64,000 nt of DNA from Ignelater luminosus (Eukaryota > Arthropoda > Insecta > Coleoptera > Elateridae), in NCBI GenBank assembly GCA_011009095.1, contig VTPC01090697.1, positions 1-64,000 on the forward strand, read 5' to 3'. A program made the position numbers and the translations under genes. Below, piece after piece: positions 1 through 10,939 of the stretch; position 1 is the first letter of the stretch; every line of letters starts with the position of its first letter. Under the pieces are notes generated by a model, which was not told the origin of the DNA, did no database searches, and saw only the letters and a program-made list of their open reading frames with translations.

Positions 1-1432
1 AGAAAAGGAAATATGTAGGTCATCCATGAGAAAGAATTTAGATGGGATCATGTCTGGGCAATAAAAATGACGATAATTATACAAAATATAAAAAACAGAG
101 AAGAATAGTAAAAGAGCTGATTTGAAAAGCAAAAGTGCAACAATGCAAAAAATTTAGACAACAAATGAAACAAGAGGGAAGAGGAAACGCAAAATTGCTC
201 TACAGAACCTTAAAGAGTATTAGGCTAAAGAAGAAATGAGAAATTGCAATGTATAGAGAACAAGAAAGGCAACTTACTGACAACAAATTACCAGACAAAA
301 TAAGAGATGGCAATTATTGAATGTTTAGACAAATTGCAATGGCAGACCTGTCAGGCTACAAACAATTACAAATATTATAGAATATGAAAGGCAAAATATA
401 ACAAAACAATAGTAATAAACCTGAGATGATCAAATATATGAGAGCAGAAGCTTTTCAGATGATGCACAAAATATTATGTAAAGCTTGGAACAGAGGATGT
501 GTACCTAGAGATTGGGCAGTAGCTGCCATCACGCCTATATTTGAGAAATGTCATAACTAACGCGGTATTTCGACATTGAGTGTGACGAGTAAGCTCTACG
601 AAATAATTTTGAAAAAAAGGCCGCGAAGAAAAAAAGAAAGTACATTGAGCGAAAATCAATGCGTATAGAGAAACGACGCTGGCAGAGTTAGAAAAAGACA
701 TAATAAAGGAAATATGGAAAATCCTGGAAAAGAAAGGTGTGGGAAATATGCTGATACAAGCAATCAGAAGTATATGCCACTACAACAGGTACATAATTAG
801 GACAAACAGCCAGGTGTGTGACGAGTTCATCACTGCTGCTGGAGTAAGGCAAGTTGGAATACTAAGTCCCTTATTGTTCATTATTCTAATAGATGAAATC
901 GCTAAGGAGTGCAGCCTCGAAAGCGAACCTGCAGAGCAATATTAACATCTAGAATAATGGCTTCAACAAATTTCAGTTAAAAATCAATCAGGAAAAAACG
1001 GAGGTGTTAGTTATTGGCGAAATTGACAAGGATAGAGTCCAGACAAATGTCTGTATAAACTAAAAGAAAATAAAGCAAACAGATAACTTTAAACACCTGG
1101 AATCAGTTGTGAACTCCAGTGGAGAGGTGGAAGCAAAGATTAGTGGGAGGATTTCCAGTACATCGAGGCTTTACAATGCGCTGAACAAAGTTTTTATTCG
1201 GAAAAGAGAACTGAGCTTACAAACAAAGATGAGGGTTTTTCGAAGTGTATATACGCCGGTTGTGACGTACGGGTGTAAAATATGGACACTAAGTGATAGG
1301 GACAAAAGTAGACTGCAAGCATGTGAAATGCGTTTCCTAAGAGCGGAGGTAAATGTGAACAGGCAGGACCATATAAGTAACGAGAGTATATGCAAGCAGT
1401 GTTCTGTGAATTTCTATGGTAAAGCAAATTGA
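1..1432 (+). mobile_element. Degenerate LINE (RTE-like non-LTR retrotransposon), RT and C-terminal part
   Basis: Plus-strand remnant of a non-LTR retrotransposon with many stops and frame changes. Around 440-640 the translation resembles the start of a LINE reverse transcriptase (CVPRDWAVAAITPIFEK, then RGISTL and SKLYEIILKK). At 830-900 the block GVRQVGILSPLLFIILIDE matches the conserved RT segment before the catalytic aspartates; the following FADD-type block is not recognisable. At 1109-1432 the frame TYGCKIWTLSDRDKSR / EMRFLRAE is the post-RT region typical of RTE-like insect elements. The left end lies outside the window. It cannot encode a working enzyme. Clade assignment is from motif resemblance only. 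Confidence 0.8.
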
Positions 1433-2199
1433 AAATAGACAAACCCCTTTTATGCACAAAAATCTCCGCGAACAGGTAGTTTTAAACTGACGAATTATTT
1501 TTATCATTTTCCTTTATTTAGTTGCGTTTCTTTTAGTACTAAGAAATTACATTTTTTCCTAGTGCTTTTATGGCGCCCCTTACCTCTTGCGCCCCTAGGC
1601 AGGTGCCTACTTTGCCTGCTCCTAGCTACAGCCCTGCACATGATAAATAAAAGCGCACCTGATACTCAACCTCTATCGTGGTGTGGAAGAGTGCATATAG
1701 TCACTAGTATGACACTCGCGATCTTTGTCAATATCGTGAACGGTTACTCCTACAAAAAAAAATTGTAGACTTTTTTGTAGCAAATTATCTCAGCTACAAA
1801 TTGTGTCATCTGTGAATTTGTCGTAAAGTTCACCGTTCTCGAGTTATTAGCAAAAACATTTATTTGCCGTCTTTGACCTCTTGCAATTAACCCAGTGGTG
1901 CTCGAACCGCAGAGGAACACTCTCATATTATTAAGAACCCCAATACCTATATGCATGCAAAAATTTGGCCTGTAACTAACTGTCTTGATGGTGGATGTCT
2001 ATTCTTCCTGGACTATGAAGAGAAACCGGAAGGTTTCTAAAGCCGTGCGTAACGCACAAATAGCAATGATAAGAAGAAGAAAAAGGAAGAATCTTATTTG
2101 AAGAACAGAAGATCTCCCTTACAAGTCAAACTACTGGCGCGGCGTGGCTAGAGAGAGACTAGAACGAGAACAAAAATTTATTTTTTAATGTAGTTGCTT
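1433..2199. other. Non-coding stretch, no gene recognised
   Basis: No supported coding exon. At 1573-1625 there is a small GC-richer patch (gcgccccttacctcttgcgc and onwards) that looks like dispersed-repeat sequence, but I cannot name the family. The remainder is ordinary AT-rich sequence leading to the end of the mariner relic. Confidence 0.5.
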
Positions 2200-3205
2200 T
2201 TGAATACAAGTACTACACTGTTTCAATAACAACTTTAATCCATTATAAAAATATTCTTCTATCTTGTCCGCAAAATGGCATTCAACAGCACCTTTAAGTT
2301 CTCATCGTTCCTAAATTTTGTCTCCCTTTGGGTTTTCCTTAGATTTGGAAACAAAAAATAATCGCAGGGGGGCAGATCTGAACTATAAGGCGGATGGTCG
2401 ATTTCTACGAAACGACATTCAGCAATGGCAGCATTTGAAACTCTTGACTTTTGCAATGGTGCATCGTCGTGAAGCAGCAGAACACCTTTCGTCAGTTTTC
2501 CGCGCCGTTTCACTTTGATAAACTCTCTGAGGCGATGCATTAAGCTCGTATAACACTCTCCTGTTACCGTGCTACCCTTATTCAGATAATCAATCATTAA
2601 AATTCCTTGACTCTACCAAAAAACGGTTGCCATTATTTTTCCTGCAGAAGGGGTGACTTTAAACTTCTTGGAAGGGCTGGAACCCTTAATATGCCACTGC
2701 ATCAATTCTTGTTTTGATTCAGGATCAAGATGATGGACCCAGGTTTCATCTCCAGTGACAAATCGATCGATAATAGAATCCGGTTCATCTCCACAGAGCG
2801 TCAAAAATTGTTTACATGTTTGTATCCGGTCACGCATTTGAAATGGCGAAAGCATTCACGGCACCCATCTCGCACTCATGTAGAATTTTGAAAACCGTGG
2901 TTTTTGAAACTTCCAATAATGCTGCTAATTGTCGTTTCTTTATTCTTGTATCCTCCAGAACCAAACACTTGGCTATTTCAATAACATCCAAAGTCACCAC
3001 GTCAACAGGGCAGCCTCGACGGGGATCATCATCCAGTGATTGTCGACCATGTTCAAACAATTTTGACCATTCACAAATAGTTGACTTGGAAGGACAATCA
3101 TTTCCGTATACTTCAAGAATAATTTTTGGAGTTTTTCCTTGTTTTGTAGGGAATTGTATAACAGTTCGGTATTCGACTTTGTTCATTTTGATACGTGACA
3201 AATGG
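2200..3205 (-). mobile_element. Degenerate mariner transposon (transposase pseudogene)
   Basis: Minus-strand mariner transposase in pieces. 3201-2830 gives the N-terminal helix-turn-helix region (EYRTVIQF, STICEWSKLFEHGR, DDPRRGCP, KTTVFKILHE). 2855-2259 gives the catalytic domain: first Asp in GDETWVHH, second in LLHDDAP, third in SDLPPCDYFLF, the DD34D layout of mariners. A frame change lies near 2835, and an in-frame TAG at 2613-2615 interrupts the segment after TVFW. The C-terminus fades into non-coding sequence and I could not find paired terminal inverted repeats. Dead relic of an old insertion. Confidence 0.88.
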
Positions 3206-3249
3206 ATAATGGAAGAGAGATAGATAGCTTGAAATGTAAATAAATAAAC

Positions 3250-3391
3250 TGGATGTCAATGATTTGGGTCAACAGGATGGCACAAGTTCTTGTCCTTAAA
3301 CCTTTACTAGTCTTATTACTTAGTCTTGATAAACAAGTTTTCCAGCCGCAACAGTAACTCTCGTTTCTTTCAGAAAATTACTCGCAGCAGA
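3250..3391. repeat. Left half of a dispersed repeat split by the BEL element
   Basis: This segment aligns by eye with 22664-22795 over its whole length (shared blocks such as agtcttgataaac, ttttccag.cgcaacagtaact and cagaaaatta.tcgcagcag). In the other copy the sequence continues directly into the block found here at 9051-9105, so 3250-3396 and 9051 onwards are two halves of one repeat separated by the BEL insertion. Confidence 0.85.
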
Positions 3392-3396
3392 GTTAT
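3392..3396. other. Target-site duplication of BEL element (left copy, GTTAT)
   Basis: GTTAT directly precedes the LTR start TGTTGGGTAAG and recurs at 9051-9055 directly after the other LTR. The uninterrupted paralogous repeat at 22796-22800 has GTTAT once. BEL/Pao elements usually duplicate about 5 bp. Confidence 0.85.
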
Positions 3397-3659
3397 TGTT
3401 GGGTAAGTGAATCACTTAATGCTTTATTTTAAGCGAAAACTCACACGTGATTTTAAACGTATTTATTTATGATCGTTATGCTTGTTGTGCATCGTGCACG
3501 TACAAAGAATACACACAGATAGGATAAACAACAAAAAAAGAGGGGATGCTTGGCGTGGGTTCATCCGCATACAGACCAATGCTGGCCCCTGGAAGATGAA
3601 TGCTGCTACAACCGAGTCCTTGCACAAAACTAGATAACTGCCCGTGAGTGGTCGCAACA
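3397..3659 (-). repeat. 3' LTR of BEL element
   Basis: In element orientation it begins TGTTGCGACCACTC (at 3659) and ends ACCCAACA (at 3397), with TG..CA termini, length 263 bp. An AAATAAATACG polyadenylation-like stretch lies near 3453. It is preceded by the purine tract GGAGGGCGGGT at 3660-3670. Confidence 0.8.
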
Positions 3660-3670
3660 ACCCGCCCTCC
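3660..3670 (-). promoter_or_regulatory. Polypurine tract of BEL element
   Basis: GGAGGGCGGGT in element orientation, immediately before the LTR start TGTTGCG. This is the expected position of the plus-strand priming tract. Confidence 0.65.
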
Positions 3671-3760
3671 TTGAAAGGCTTGACCTTCAACAGACAATAT
3701 GAGTTACTAACTAACTTAAATCTAAAATTCACGTGCTAAGCAACTTAGGACGCATTTATG

Positions 3761-6700
3761 TCTATTGGTAATGGACACAGAGTCTTAAACGCACGTTTCA
3801 CTACACCATTTTTGGTTTTGACACTAGCCACTCTCACCACTTGGTCACTCCCGTGAAACGTTTCCAGAATTCGGCCAAGTGGCCATTGCAGGACTGGGAT
3901 GTAGCCTTTCTACAAGAGAACCAGCGTTCCCACTTCCAAATTAGGATGGGGTTGCCGCCACTTGTGCCTCTGCTGTAATGTGTTTAGATATTCGTGGCTC
4001 CAGCGTGACCAAAAATGCTGTGTCATTTGTTGCAATTGTTTGAACGTCGTGAGGCAATTTGGGTTGGCCTGCGAGAGATCCTCCTGCGGTATCGCCGTCA
4101 GAGGTTCGCCAATGAGGAAGTGGGTTGGCGTTAAGAGCACTAAATCGTTGAAATCACCGGATAAAGGAGTCAGAGATCGGGAATTTAATACAGCCTCGAT
4201 TTGTACCACAACGGTGTACAGTTGCTCGAACGTTAAATGGGCGTTGCCTAAAATTCTTCTCAAATAAAGTTCTACGGACTTTACACCAGCCTCCCATAGG
4301 CCACCAAAATGAGGCGACCTTGGTGGAATTAAATGCCACGATATACTATTATCGTTTGGATATTTTGATATTGAAGAATAATCTCTGAATCGGGTCACCA
4401 TTCTATAAAGTTTCGCAAGTTCGTTGCTGCTTCCGACAAAGTTTGTCCCGTTGTCACTGTGTATGGACTTGCATAAACCACGGCGTGCGGTAAAGCGTTT
4501 CAAAGCATTTAAGAATGATTCGGCGGTCAAATCACCGACAAGTTGTAGATGCACGGCCTTTGTTGAAAAGCACACGAATAAGCAAAGATAGGCCTTTACC
4601 ATTGATCTATTGCGAGTTTTACCGTCCTTTATATGAAACGGCCCTGCATAATCCACGCCCGCATTTAAAAATGAACGCGTGGGGTTAATTCTGCTCGTTG
4701 GCAAATTCCCCATGATATAGTTGTTAGTACTGCGGGGGTTAGTTTTGAAGCATTGAACGCACTGGCGCGTAATCTTTCTCACCGAATTCCTTCCGTTCAA
4801 AGGCCAAAATCGTAATCGTAACGATGATAGTACCGCTTCGGGTCTAGCGAGAAGAAGACGTATATGCTCGCTTTCTATTAGTAATCTGGTCAACGCGTGC
4901 TTGTCGCCCAAAACGATGGGATGCTTATGATCATAGGGCAGCAATGATTGATTTAAACGACCGCCTACCCGCAGTATGTTGGTTTCGTCTAGGAAGGGAT
5001 CAGTGAAGAAAACCTGCTGTCATGATGTAGTGCCTTACCCTGTCTTAGATCTCGGATTTCGTGGTGGAAGCTCTGGCCCTGTGCGATTCTAACGAGAGCT
5101 AGCGTAGCGCTTTGAGCTCGTTTATTAGACGTTAGATTTTTATTAAAACGCAAACCGTAGGCCATGATTCGTTGTAATTTAGTGAAAGAAGAAAACCTGG
5201 TAAAGACATTGAAATCTGTTGTAGTAGCTAGTACAACGCTAGTAGTTTTCCGTTTTTCTGCAACTTCGCGTGAATAGTTAATTGTATTAATCGACCACGT
5301 ACTGATATTTTGTGCTAACCAGCTTGATCCGTTCCACCAAAGAGCGCATCGAATTGACACCCCGCGATATAATGTCCGCTGGATTTTGATCTGATCGAAC
5401 ATGTGACCATTGCTCTAACTTCGAATAGTCCTGTATCTCAGCTACTCTGTGAGAAACAAAGGTTTTCCATGTGTTGGGAGGAAGCGCTAGCCAAGATAAG
5501 ACAATGGTCGAATCGCACCAATAATTTATACTCGTGATAGGTAAATTTAAGGAAGTGAGTGCCTTTTTCATTATTCGAATTAATAGAACAGCACCGCATA
5601 GTTCAAGACGTGGGAACATCACGCATTTCAAGGGTGCGACTCGCGATTTCGCACATATTAGACGAACGTAATGATTTCCTGAGTTACTGGTACATCTAAG
5701 ATACAAACAGGCACCGTAAGCAGTTTCGCTAGCGTCGCAGAAACCGTGAATTTGAATTTCAGCTGGATTGTTAATAGCTGCATGTCGAGGACTTTTAATG
5801 TTATTTAGTAGTATTAGACGCTTATGAAATTGCATCCAGAGCTTATACAAGTCAGGAGGAACCAAATCGTCCTAACCTACCTTTAACTGCGATAGCTTCT
5901 GCAAAATTGCCCTTGCGTATATTATCGTGGGACTTACAAGACCTAAAGGATCAAATATCTGCGATGTCCATGACAGTATTGACCTCTTAGTTACCCTTTT
6001 GCTCGATTCGTTTGGAACGTTAACCGTGTATGATAGGAAATCGGACTCAGATTCCCATTGAAGACCGAGTGCCTTGATGGTTTTGTCGTCTACAATAAAG
6101 TGCCTTGGCATGTCGCTGGCGCAATTTGATATAGAATTTAAGACCTGAGAATTGTTCGAAGCCCATTTACGTAGTTAAAATCCGGAAGCCCCAAGAAGGG
6201 AACTCACTTCACGAATGAGGTCTACGGCCTCAGTTATCGTGTCGGCCCCGGAAATGAAATTGTCAACGTAGAAGTCGTGAATGATAGCTTAAGAAGCTCT
6301 TGGAAATCTGTCTCGGTTCTCTAGGCCTATTTGGTGAAGACACCGAGTCAATAATGTTGCAATTGTTCACTGGGATTAGACCGCCTTACAATTCGTTGCT
6401 CGCGATGTTCCTCATTCATCAACACTTGCCGATACATTTTCGCGATGTCAGCAGTTACCACGATGTTATGCATTCTAAATCTTAGGACGATTGAGAATAG
6501 ACCACTTTGTATATTAGGACCAACCTTCAAGATGTCGTTTGGGGAGATGTCGCTAGTGGTCTTACAAGATGCGTCAAAAACAACCCGAAGTTTCGTTGTT
6601 GAACTGGATTCCTTTATGACCGCGTGATAAGGGAGGTAATACGTAAGTTTATCGTGATTAACTGATGCAGGGTTAGAGACCTTGGTCATGTGGCCAAGAG

Positions 6701-7511
6701 TTTCGTATTCGGTCATGAACTCAATGTAGTGTTGTCTTAGAACCTGATCTTTCATTAATTTTTTCTCAAGAGTGTGAAATCTTTTCACGGCAGTTGATAT
6801 TGAGTCGCCTAGCTCTAAGACGTTGTCGCGGAGAGGCAAGCTAACTATAAAACGGTTTGATTGATCGCGTATAACGTTGTTAACAGAATGTTGTTCGCAC
6901 TCCCTTTCTTCGTTTGTAAGTGAAGGAGTGGCTTCATGTTCCTCAAGTTTCCAAAACATTTCTAGATGATTTAGAATACGTTGCTCAATGATTGATAGAT
7001 GGCAAGAAACAACATTTGGATCTGATATTGAAATTTGAGTAATTGGCCCACTGATAATCCAGCCAAATTTAGTTCTTTGGAGGATGGGTTCGTTTTTGCC
7101 AGATTTTATATGTTCCGAATGGATTATGTTAAAGAAAAGACCGGCACCTAGCAAAAGACCAATTGGACCTGATTTATTAAAAGTGGGATCGGCCAATTTT
7201 GTGTTTCGGGATATGGTAAGATTATTACTATTACACGAAAATTGAGGAATGTTTCCTGTCATGTTATCTATCACTAGATAATCGAGTTCTACCTTAAAAT
7301 CATCATGAATTGATTGTATAGTGGCAACGCTCTTGCCGTGAATATTGAGTGACGTACTGCTTATATTTAAATTAGTGCTCGTCAAGTTTAGTTTTTTGAA
7401 TAGGCGTGAGCTCATGAAGTTGCTTTGGTTACCGGAATCAAGCAGGGCGCGACATTTGCTTGGCTTGTTATTGTTATCAAAAATGTGAACCAGTATGGTC
7501 GCTAAGAGCAC
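3761..7511 (-). pseudogene. BEL/Pao pol (protease, RT, RNase H, integrase), frameshifted
   Basis: Domains in element order: aspartic protease near the start (CRALLDSGNQSNF, 7511 onwards), RT (LRVVFDASCKTT, VVTADIAKMYRQV, then HDFYVDNFISGADT read near 6230-6290), the conserved linker TKRSILSWTSQIFDPLGL (5945-6000), RNase H (HGFCDASETAYGACLYLR, 5865-5287), the WWNGSSWL block, and integrase (CVQCFKTNP, DYAGPF, HSDNGTNF, PHFGGLWEAGV: three acidic residues present). The chain is broken by frame changes near 6350, 6110-6235, 5870, 5340 and 5000, and the tail GRILETF..VVRVA is out of frame near 3900. The integrase zinc motif reads EHIRLLLAR, lacking the usual second His. The RT box is YVDN rather than YVDD. 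Not functional as it stands. Confidence 0.9.
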
Positions 7512-7553
7512 TTGTTCTATAGATTGCGTACAATGAGCATTGATAACGCGAAT

Positions 7554-8812
7554 TTACTCGATCATTATTTGATTGACCGTTCGAAATGCTGGCTGGTCGC
7601 CAAAGTGAGTGTTTAGTTGTTCGCTACGCGTAAAATTGTCTTGATGCAAGAGACTGTGGTGATACCTTCTGTATTTTCTGCAAGAACCTGATTTGCATTC
7701 GCGATGGGAATGTCCGGATTTAAGGCAATTTGTACAAACTTTTGTTCGTTTGATTTCATCGTATCTAGCTCGCAGTGTTAATTCCAAGAAACCTTGGCAC
7801 GAACAGATAAAGTGCGTGCCCTTACAGAAAGCGCAATTGGGTTTGTTTGTTGTTACATGAACGTAAGTTCATTTTTGCCTGTCGTAATGCCTTGAAGACT
7901 GTTTATTAAATTTGTTGTCGTAATTCATATTTTCTAGTAGTCGACATTTGCTAGTTAAGAAATCTACAAACTTTTCTAGTTTCGGCAATTTGTTCCCTTT
8001 GATCTCCTTCTCCCATTCGCGTTTCGTGATAGGATCTAATTTTTTCTTCATGTGGAAGATTAGGTATGTATCTCTACTTGACGCGGACTTTCCTAAATTA
8101 TCTAGGGATCGTAAATGTCTTTGCATACCGTCTAATAATTTACGCAATCCGTCGCGTGATTCGTCTTTTAATGTTGGTAGTTCGTCTAATGCGTTTAAAT
8201 GACTGTATGCTATGATGTGCACATTGTCAAAGCGTTTGCATACCATGTCCCAAGCTACCTTGTAATTCGCGTCGGACATGGATAGATCTTGTATGACTTG
8301 CTTGGTGTTATCTTTTAGTAATGAAATTAAATAAGAAATTTTCTGCACATCGCTATATGACGTAATATCGTGTACTGCCGCTACGAACGCGTCGTGAAAG
8401 TGCTTCCATTCAGTGTAAGACCCATTGTATTCCGGTAAATTAAACGGTGGAAGCTTCATATTTGCGTAATTTGTGATGGGCACTGGGTTATTTGCGTTGC
8501 TTAGGTTAATGAAGTTGTGATTATCGTTTTGGATTAAATGCGGTGTCAATATGTCTGTAGCTAGTGCGATTGACCTAAAGTATTTACCTTCAAAGTGTTC
8601 ATGTTCCGCGGTTTGTCGTCAAGTTGCTCTAAACTCGCCTGAACTTCTTCGAAATTTCGTTTTAATTCCTTAGCATTTTCTAGGCGGCCTTTTAATTCCG
8701 TTTTGCTGTTTGTTTCAGTGTCGAAAGCAGTAACGAAGGCTTGGAAACGAGTTAATTGACCTTTAATAACGGCCCGTTTTGATTTTAATGCTGCAAGTGC
8801 GTCTTCAGACAT
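7554..8812 (-). pseudogene. BEL/Pao gag with CCHC knuckles, frameshifted
   Basis: Starts at ATG 8812 (MSEDALAALKSKRAVIKG) with a short charged coiled-coil-like region. A frame change near 8560 leads to the conserved segment MKLPPFNLPEYNGSYTEWK (8460-8400), typical of Pao/BEL gag (DUF1759-type). A second break near 7865 leads to the nucleocapsid (KVCTNCLKSGHSHREC, 7740-7690) with a CxxC..H..C knuckle and a weaker second one. In the family this product packages element RNA. The two breaks make it non-functional. Confidence 0.87.
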
Positions 8813-8844
8813 GATTCTTCAATATCCAATAGATTAAATTGGAT

Positions 8845-9050
8845 TTAATATATTTATGACCTCGTGGAAAATGTATTGAGAATAATTTTAGGCTTGGCGC
8901 GAGTATTGCTCAATTTGCTTAATTCGTGCGAAAATTTTTTTGTTAAATTTGGAATGTTATGAATAACCGTACATGGCCCCTGGGAGAGGAATGCTGCGAC
9001 AACCGAGCCCTTGCACAAAACTAGAAAACTGGCCTTGAGTGGCCGCAATA
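8845..9050 (-). repeat. 5' LTR of BEL element (divergent)
   Basis: Begins TATTGCGGCCACTC in element orientation and matches the first ~77 positions of the 3' LTR well. The following part aligns poorly and only a TCATAAATA-like stretch near 8857 recurs. Only about 40 bp separate the last recognisable LTR part from the gag ATG, so the end of the LTR and the primer-binding site are not clearly delimited. Confidence 0.65.
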
Positions 9051-9110
9051 GTTATTTTCTTCAATGTCAATAAGACACAGTCCAAGAGTAATACCAATAC
9101 GAAGAACTTT
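9051..9110. repeat. Right TSD copy (9051-9055) and right half of the split repeat
   Basis: GTTAT followed by tttctt.aatgtcaataa and cacagtccaagagtaatacc, which matches 22796-22845 of the uninterrupted copy. Similarity fades after about 9105. Confidence 0.8.
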
Positions 9111-9851
9111 TAGGACTCGTGTATTAGAAAGACTTATTTCCTAGACAACCAAACTTATCAATCATAAAAGATAATGATACTGTTATCTTCATACGTGAAC
9201 ATCAACTCTAAGGTTACAAAATTGTGTTTCCAAAAGTTGTAAAAGCTAGTTTGGTCTTAACTTTCTGACTGGATGACGAATGGACTGGATACGTTTAAGT
9301 AACGTTTGTTGGAAGTATTTTTAGACAGTGGGTAACTATTAAAATTTCTATTAAGCTATTTGCGTCGGTGAATTATATTGTTAAAAACTAAAGTGCCTGA
9401 CATAATCTATAGTTGCTTAGTTAATTTTTTATACGTATTGATATAAAGGATGGAGATTCGCAAATGTTCTACCTTACGTCATTTCTAGTTCAACGTCCAG
9501 ATAAAAAAGTTGTTATTAAAATGTGATAATGTTTCCTTCATTAATTATTATAGAACTTTTGTTTTGATAAATAAAACAATTATTTACCATATATGTAGTG
9601 CAAAAGTTGTTTTGACGTGTTTGCCAATTTTATTAACTGCGAAGAGATAAAATGTAAAAATAGCATTTCATTTTGACATAATTATTACAATCATAATATT
9701 ACTTATAAGAGTTTCATTTAGTAATATACATATTTATATTTTTAAAGGAAACAACTGCTTAATTGGTCATTATTAACATCTGACTTTTATCGCATACAAA
9801 AGATTCAATAAGCGCGATAAAACATTTAAAAAAGAACTCAAGCTAAAAAAT
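9111..9851. other. AT-rich intergenic stretch
   Basis: No exon, transposase or repeat recognised. It forms the 3' flank of the DUF1091 gene on the minus strand. Confidence 0.5.
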
Positions 9852-10556
9852 TTAGAAATCCCATAACTTTTCTATTTTTATAATCGAACCATACCAATCA
9901 AAACGTGCAACCAAATCTTCGTAGTATGATAGATTTACTACCACTTTAAAATCACCAGGTATAAGATGAGGAGGCCATTTTGTTTCATCCGGTCGGTATT
10001 TATCGATATAGTAAAGCCCCTATATCATTATAAACCAACATTATAGATTATTTATATTTTGATTATTATATTTACCTTTTTAAATGGACACCTAAATGTA
10101 TTATTGGTATGCTTAGACAGATCTTGAAACCCAAACGAGTTATTTCTAACTTCTTTGCAAACATCCATATTCATACGGAAAGGAAATAATCTGTACTCAT
10201 TACTGGAGAATTTATAAGCTTCCAGGCCAAGCTGAAACAATATATTAAAATGTCCTTTGTTGACCTTGACTTGTATACTTTGTTTACCGTAACGTGATCT
10301 GGCATATCTATCATCAAATTAAACCTGCAACTGACTGCTCTGGTTGTTCTATTGTATGGAACTAAACTGGCACTTGCATGATTTGCAAAGCTTCTGTTAT
10401 AAAAGAGTAGCTCCAGCCTGTGATGCTTAATCCGGTAATCATTTTGGTAAAACTGCAATCAAATAAATGAAACATATACACACTAAAGACAATTACATGT
10501 ATGTATCTACTTACTGCAGACGTAAAAGGTATAAAACACATCATCAAAAATATCAT
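9852..10556 (-). CDS. DUF1091-family secreted protein, four exons
   Basis: Spliced minus-strand gene assembled by reading exons: 10556-10515, 10452-10288, 10231-10076 and 10019-9852, all joined in phase 0 with GT..AG introns of 62, 56 and 56 bp. The protein is 176 aa. It starts with a short hydrophobic leader (MIFLMMCFIPFTSA), followed by a mature region with RLELLFYNRSF, SCRFNLMIDMP, MNMDVCKEVRNN, FRCPFKK|GLYYIDKY, PPHLIPGDFKVVVNL and a C-terminal FDWYGSI. The Cys pattern, the CPFKKG motif and the PxGDfk motif are those of insect DUF1091 proteins. Their molecular role is poorly defined; some Drosophila members are linked to chemosensory organs. No stop or frameshift was found, so it looks intact. 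An in-frame upstream ATG at 10625 could extend the N-terminus by 23 residues, but the internal Met gives the better signal peptide. Confidence 0.85.
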
Positions 10557-10922
10557 TTTATTTACTTTTTTCAACTTATTAAAAACAAGTCCATACTTTA
10601 GTAACGAAATATAAAATCTATACACATGAAACTAGCAATAACTAATCTGTGTGTATCATTACGGAAGTGGGGTGTAGGTAACGATGAGCAATAACGTATA
10701 GGTACTGTCATTATCATTACATTAACATTAGCTTAACTCTTTGGTAATGACAAAAAATCAAATACATTTCTAAGAGTTCAATCAACATTTTAGGTAATAA
10801 ATGTTTGATATGAATCAAAAATATTTAACCAAACATAATGATAGACAAAATATTTCAACAATTTTGTTCTATTTTTGCTTAATGAGTCATGCAGGTCTGC
10901 TTGGAATTATCATTATTTTTTA
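10557..10922. other. AT-rich upstream region of the DUF1091 gene
   Basis: No coding sequence recognised. It presumably holds the promoter of the minus-strand gene, but no clear TATA/Inr pair could be assigned. Confidence 0.4.
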
Positions 10923-10939
10923 TGCTACAGCGCGCCTGT

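Larger units (their letters stand above)
3397..9050 (-). mobile_element. BEL/Pao LTR retrotransposon, degenerate, minus orientation
   Basis: Complete-length but decayed BEL/Pao element of about 5.65 kb. Order in the minus direction: 5' LTR (9050 leftwards), gag (from 8812), CCHC knuckles, aspartic protease, RT, RNase H, integrase, C-terminal tail, polypurine tract, 3' LTR (3659-3397). It is bounded by the 5-bp duplication GTTAT and sits in a repeat whose empty copy is at 22.66-22.85 kb. Several frameshifts split gag-pol, so it is not autonomous. In the first 77 LTR positions I count about nine differences between the two LTRs, so it is not recent. Confidence 0.92.

Noticed and set aside
1171-1457. 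Minus-strand open frames over the LINE C-terminal region
   Set aside because: They lie antisense to clear RTE-like coding similarity and show no family resemblance.
1573-1625. GC-richer patch as a CpG promoter
   Set aside because: Too short, no downstream gene; more like a dispersed repeat piece, family not identified.
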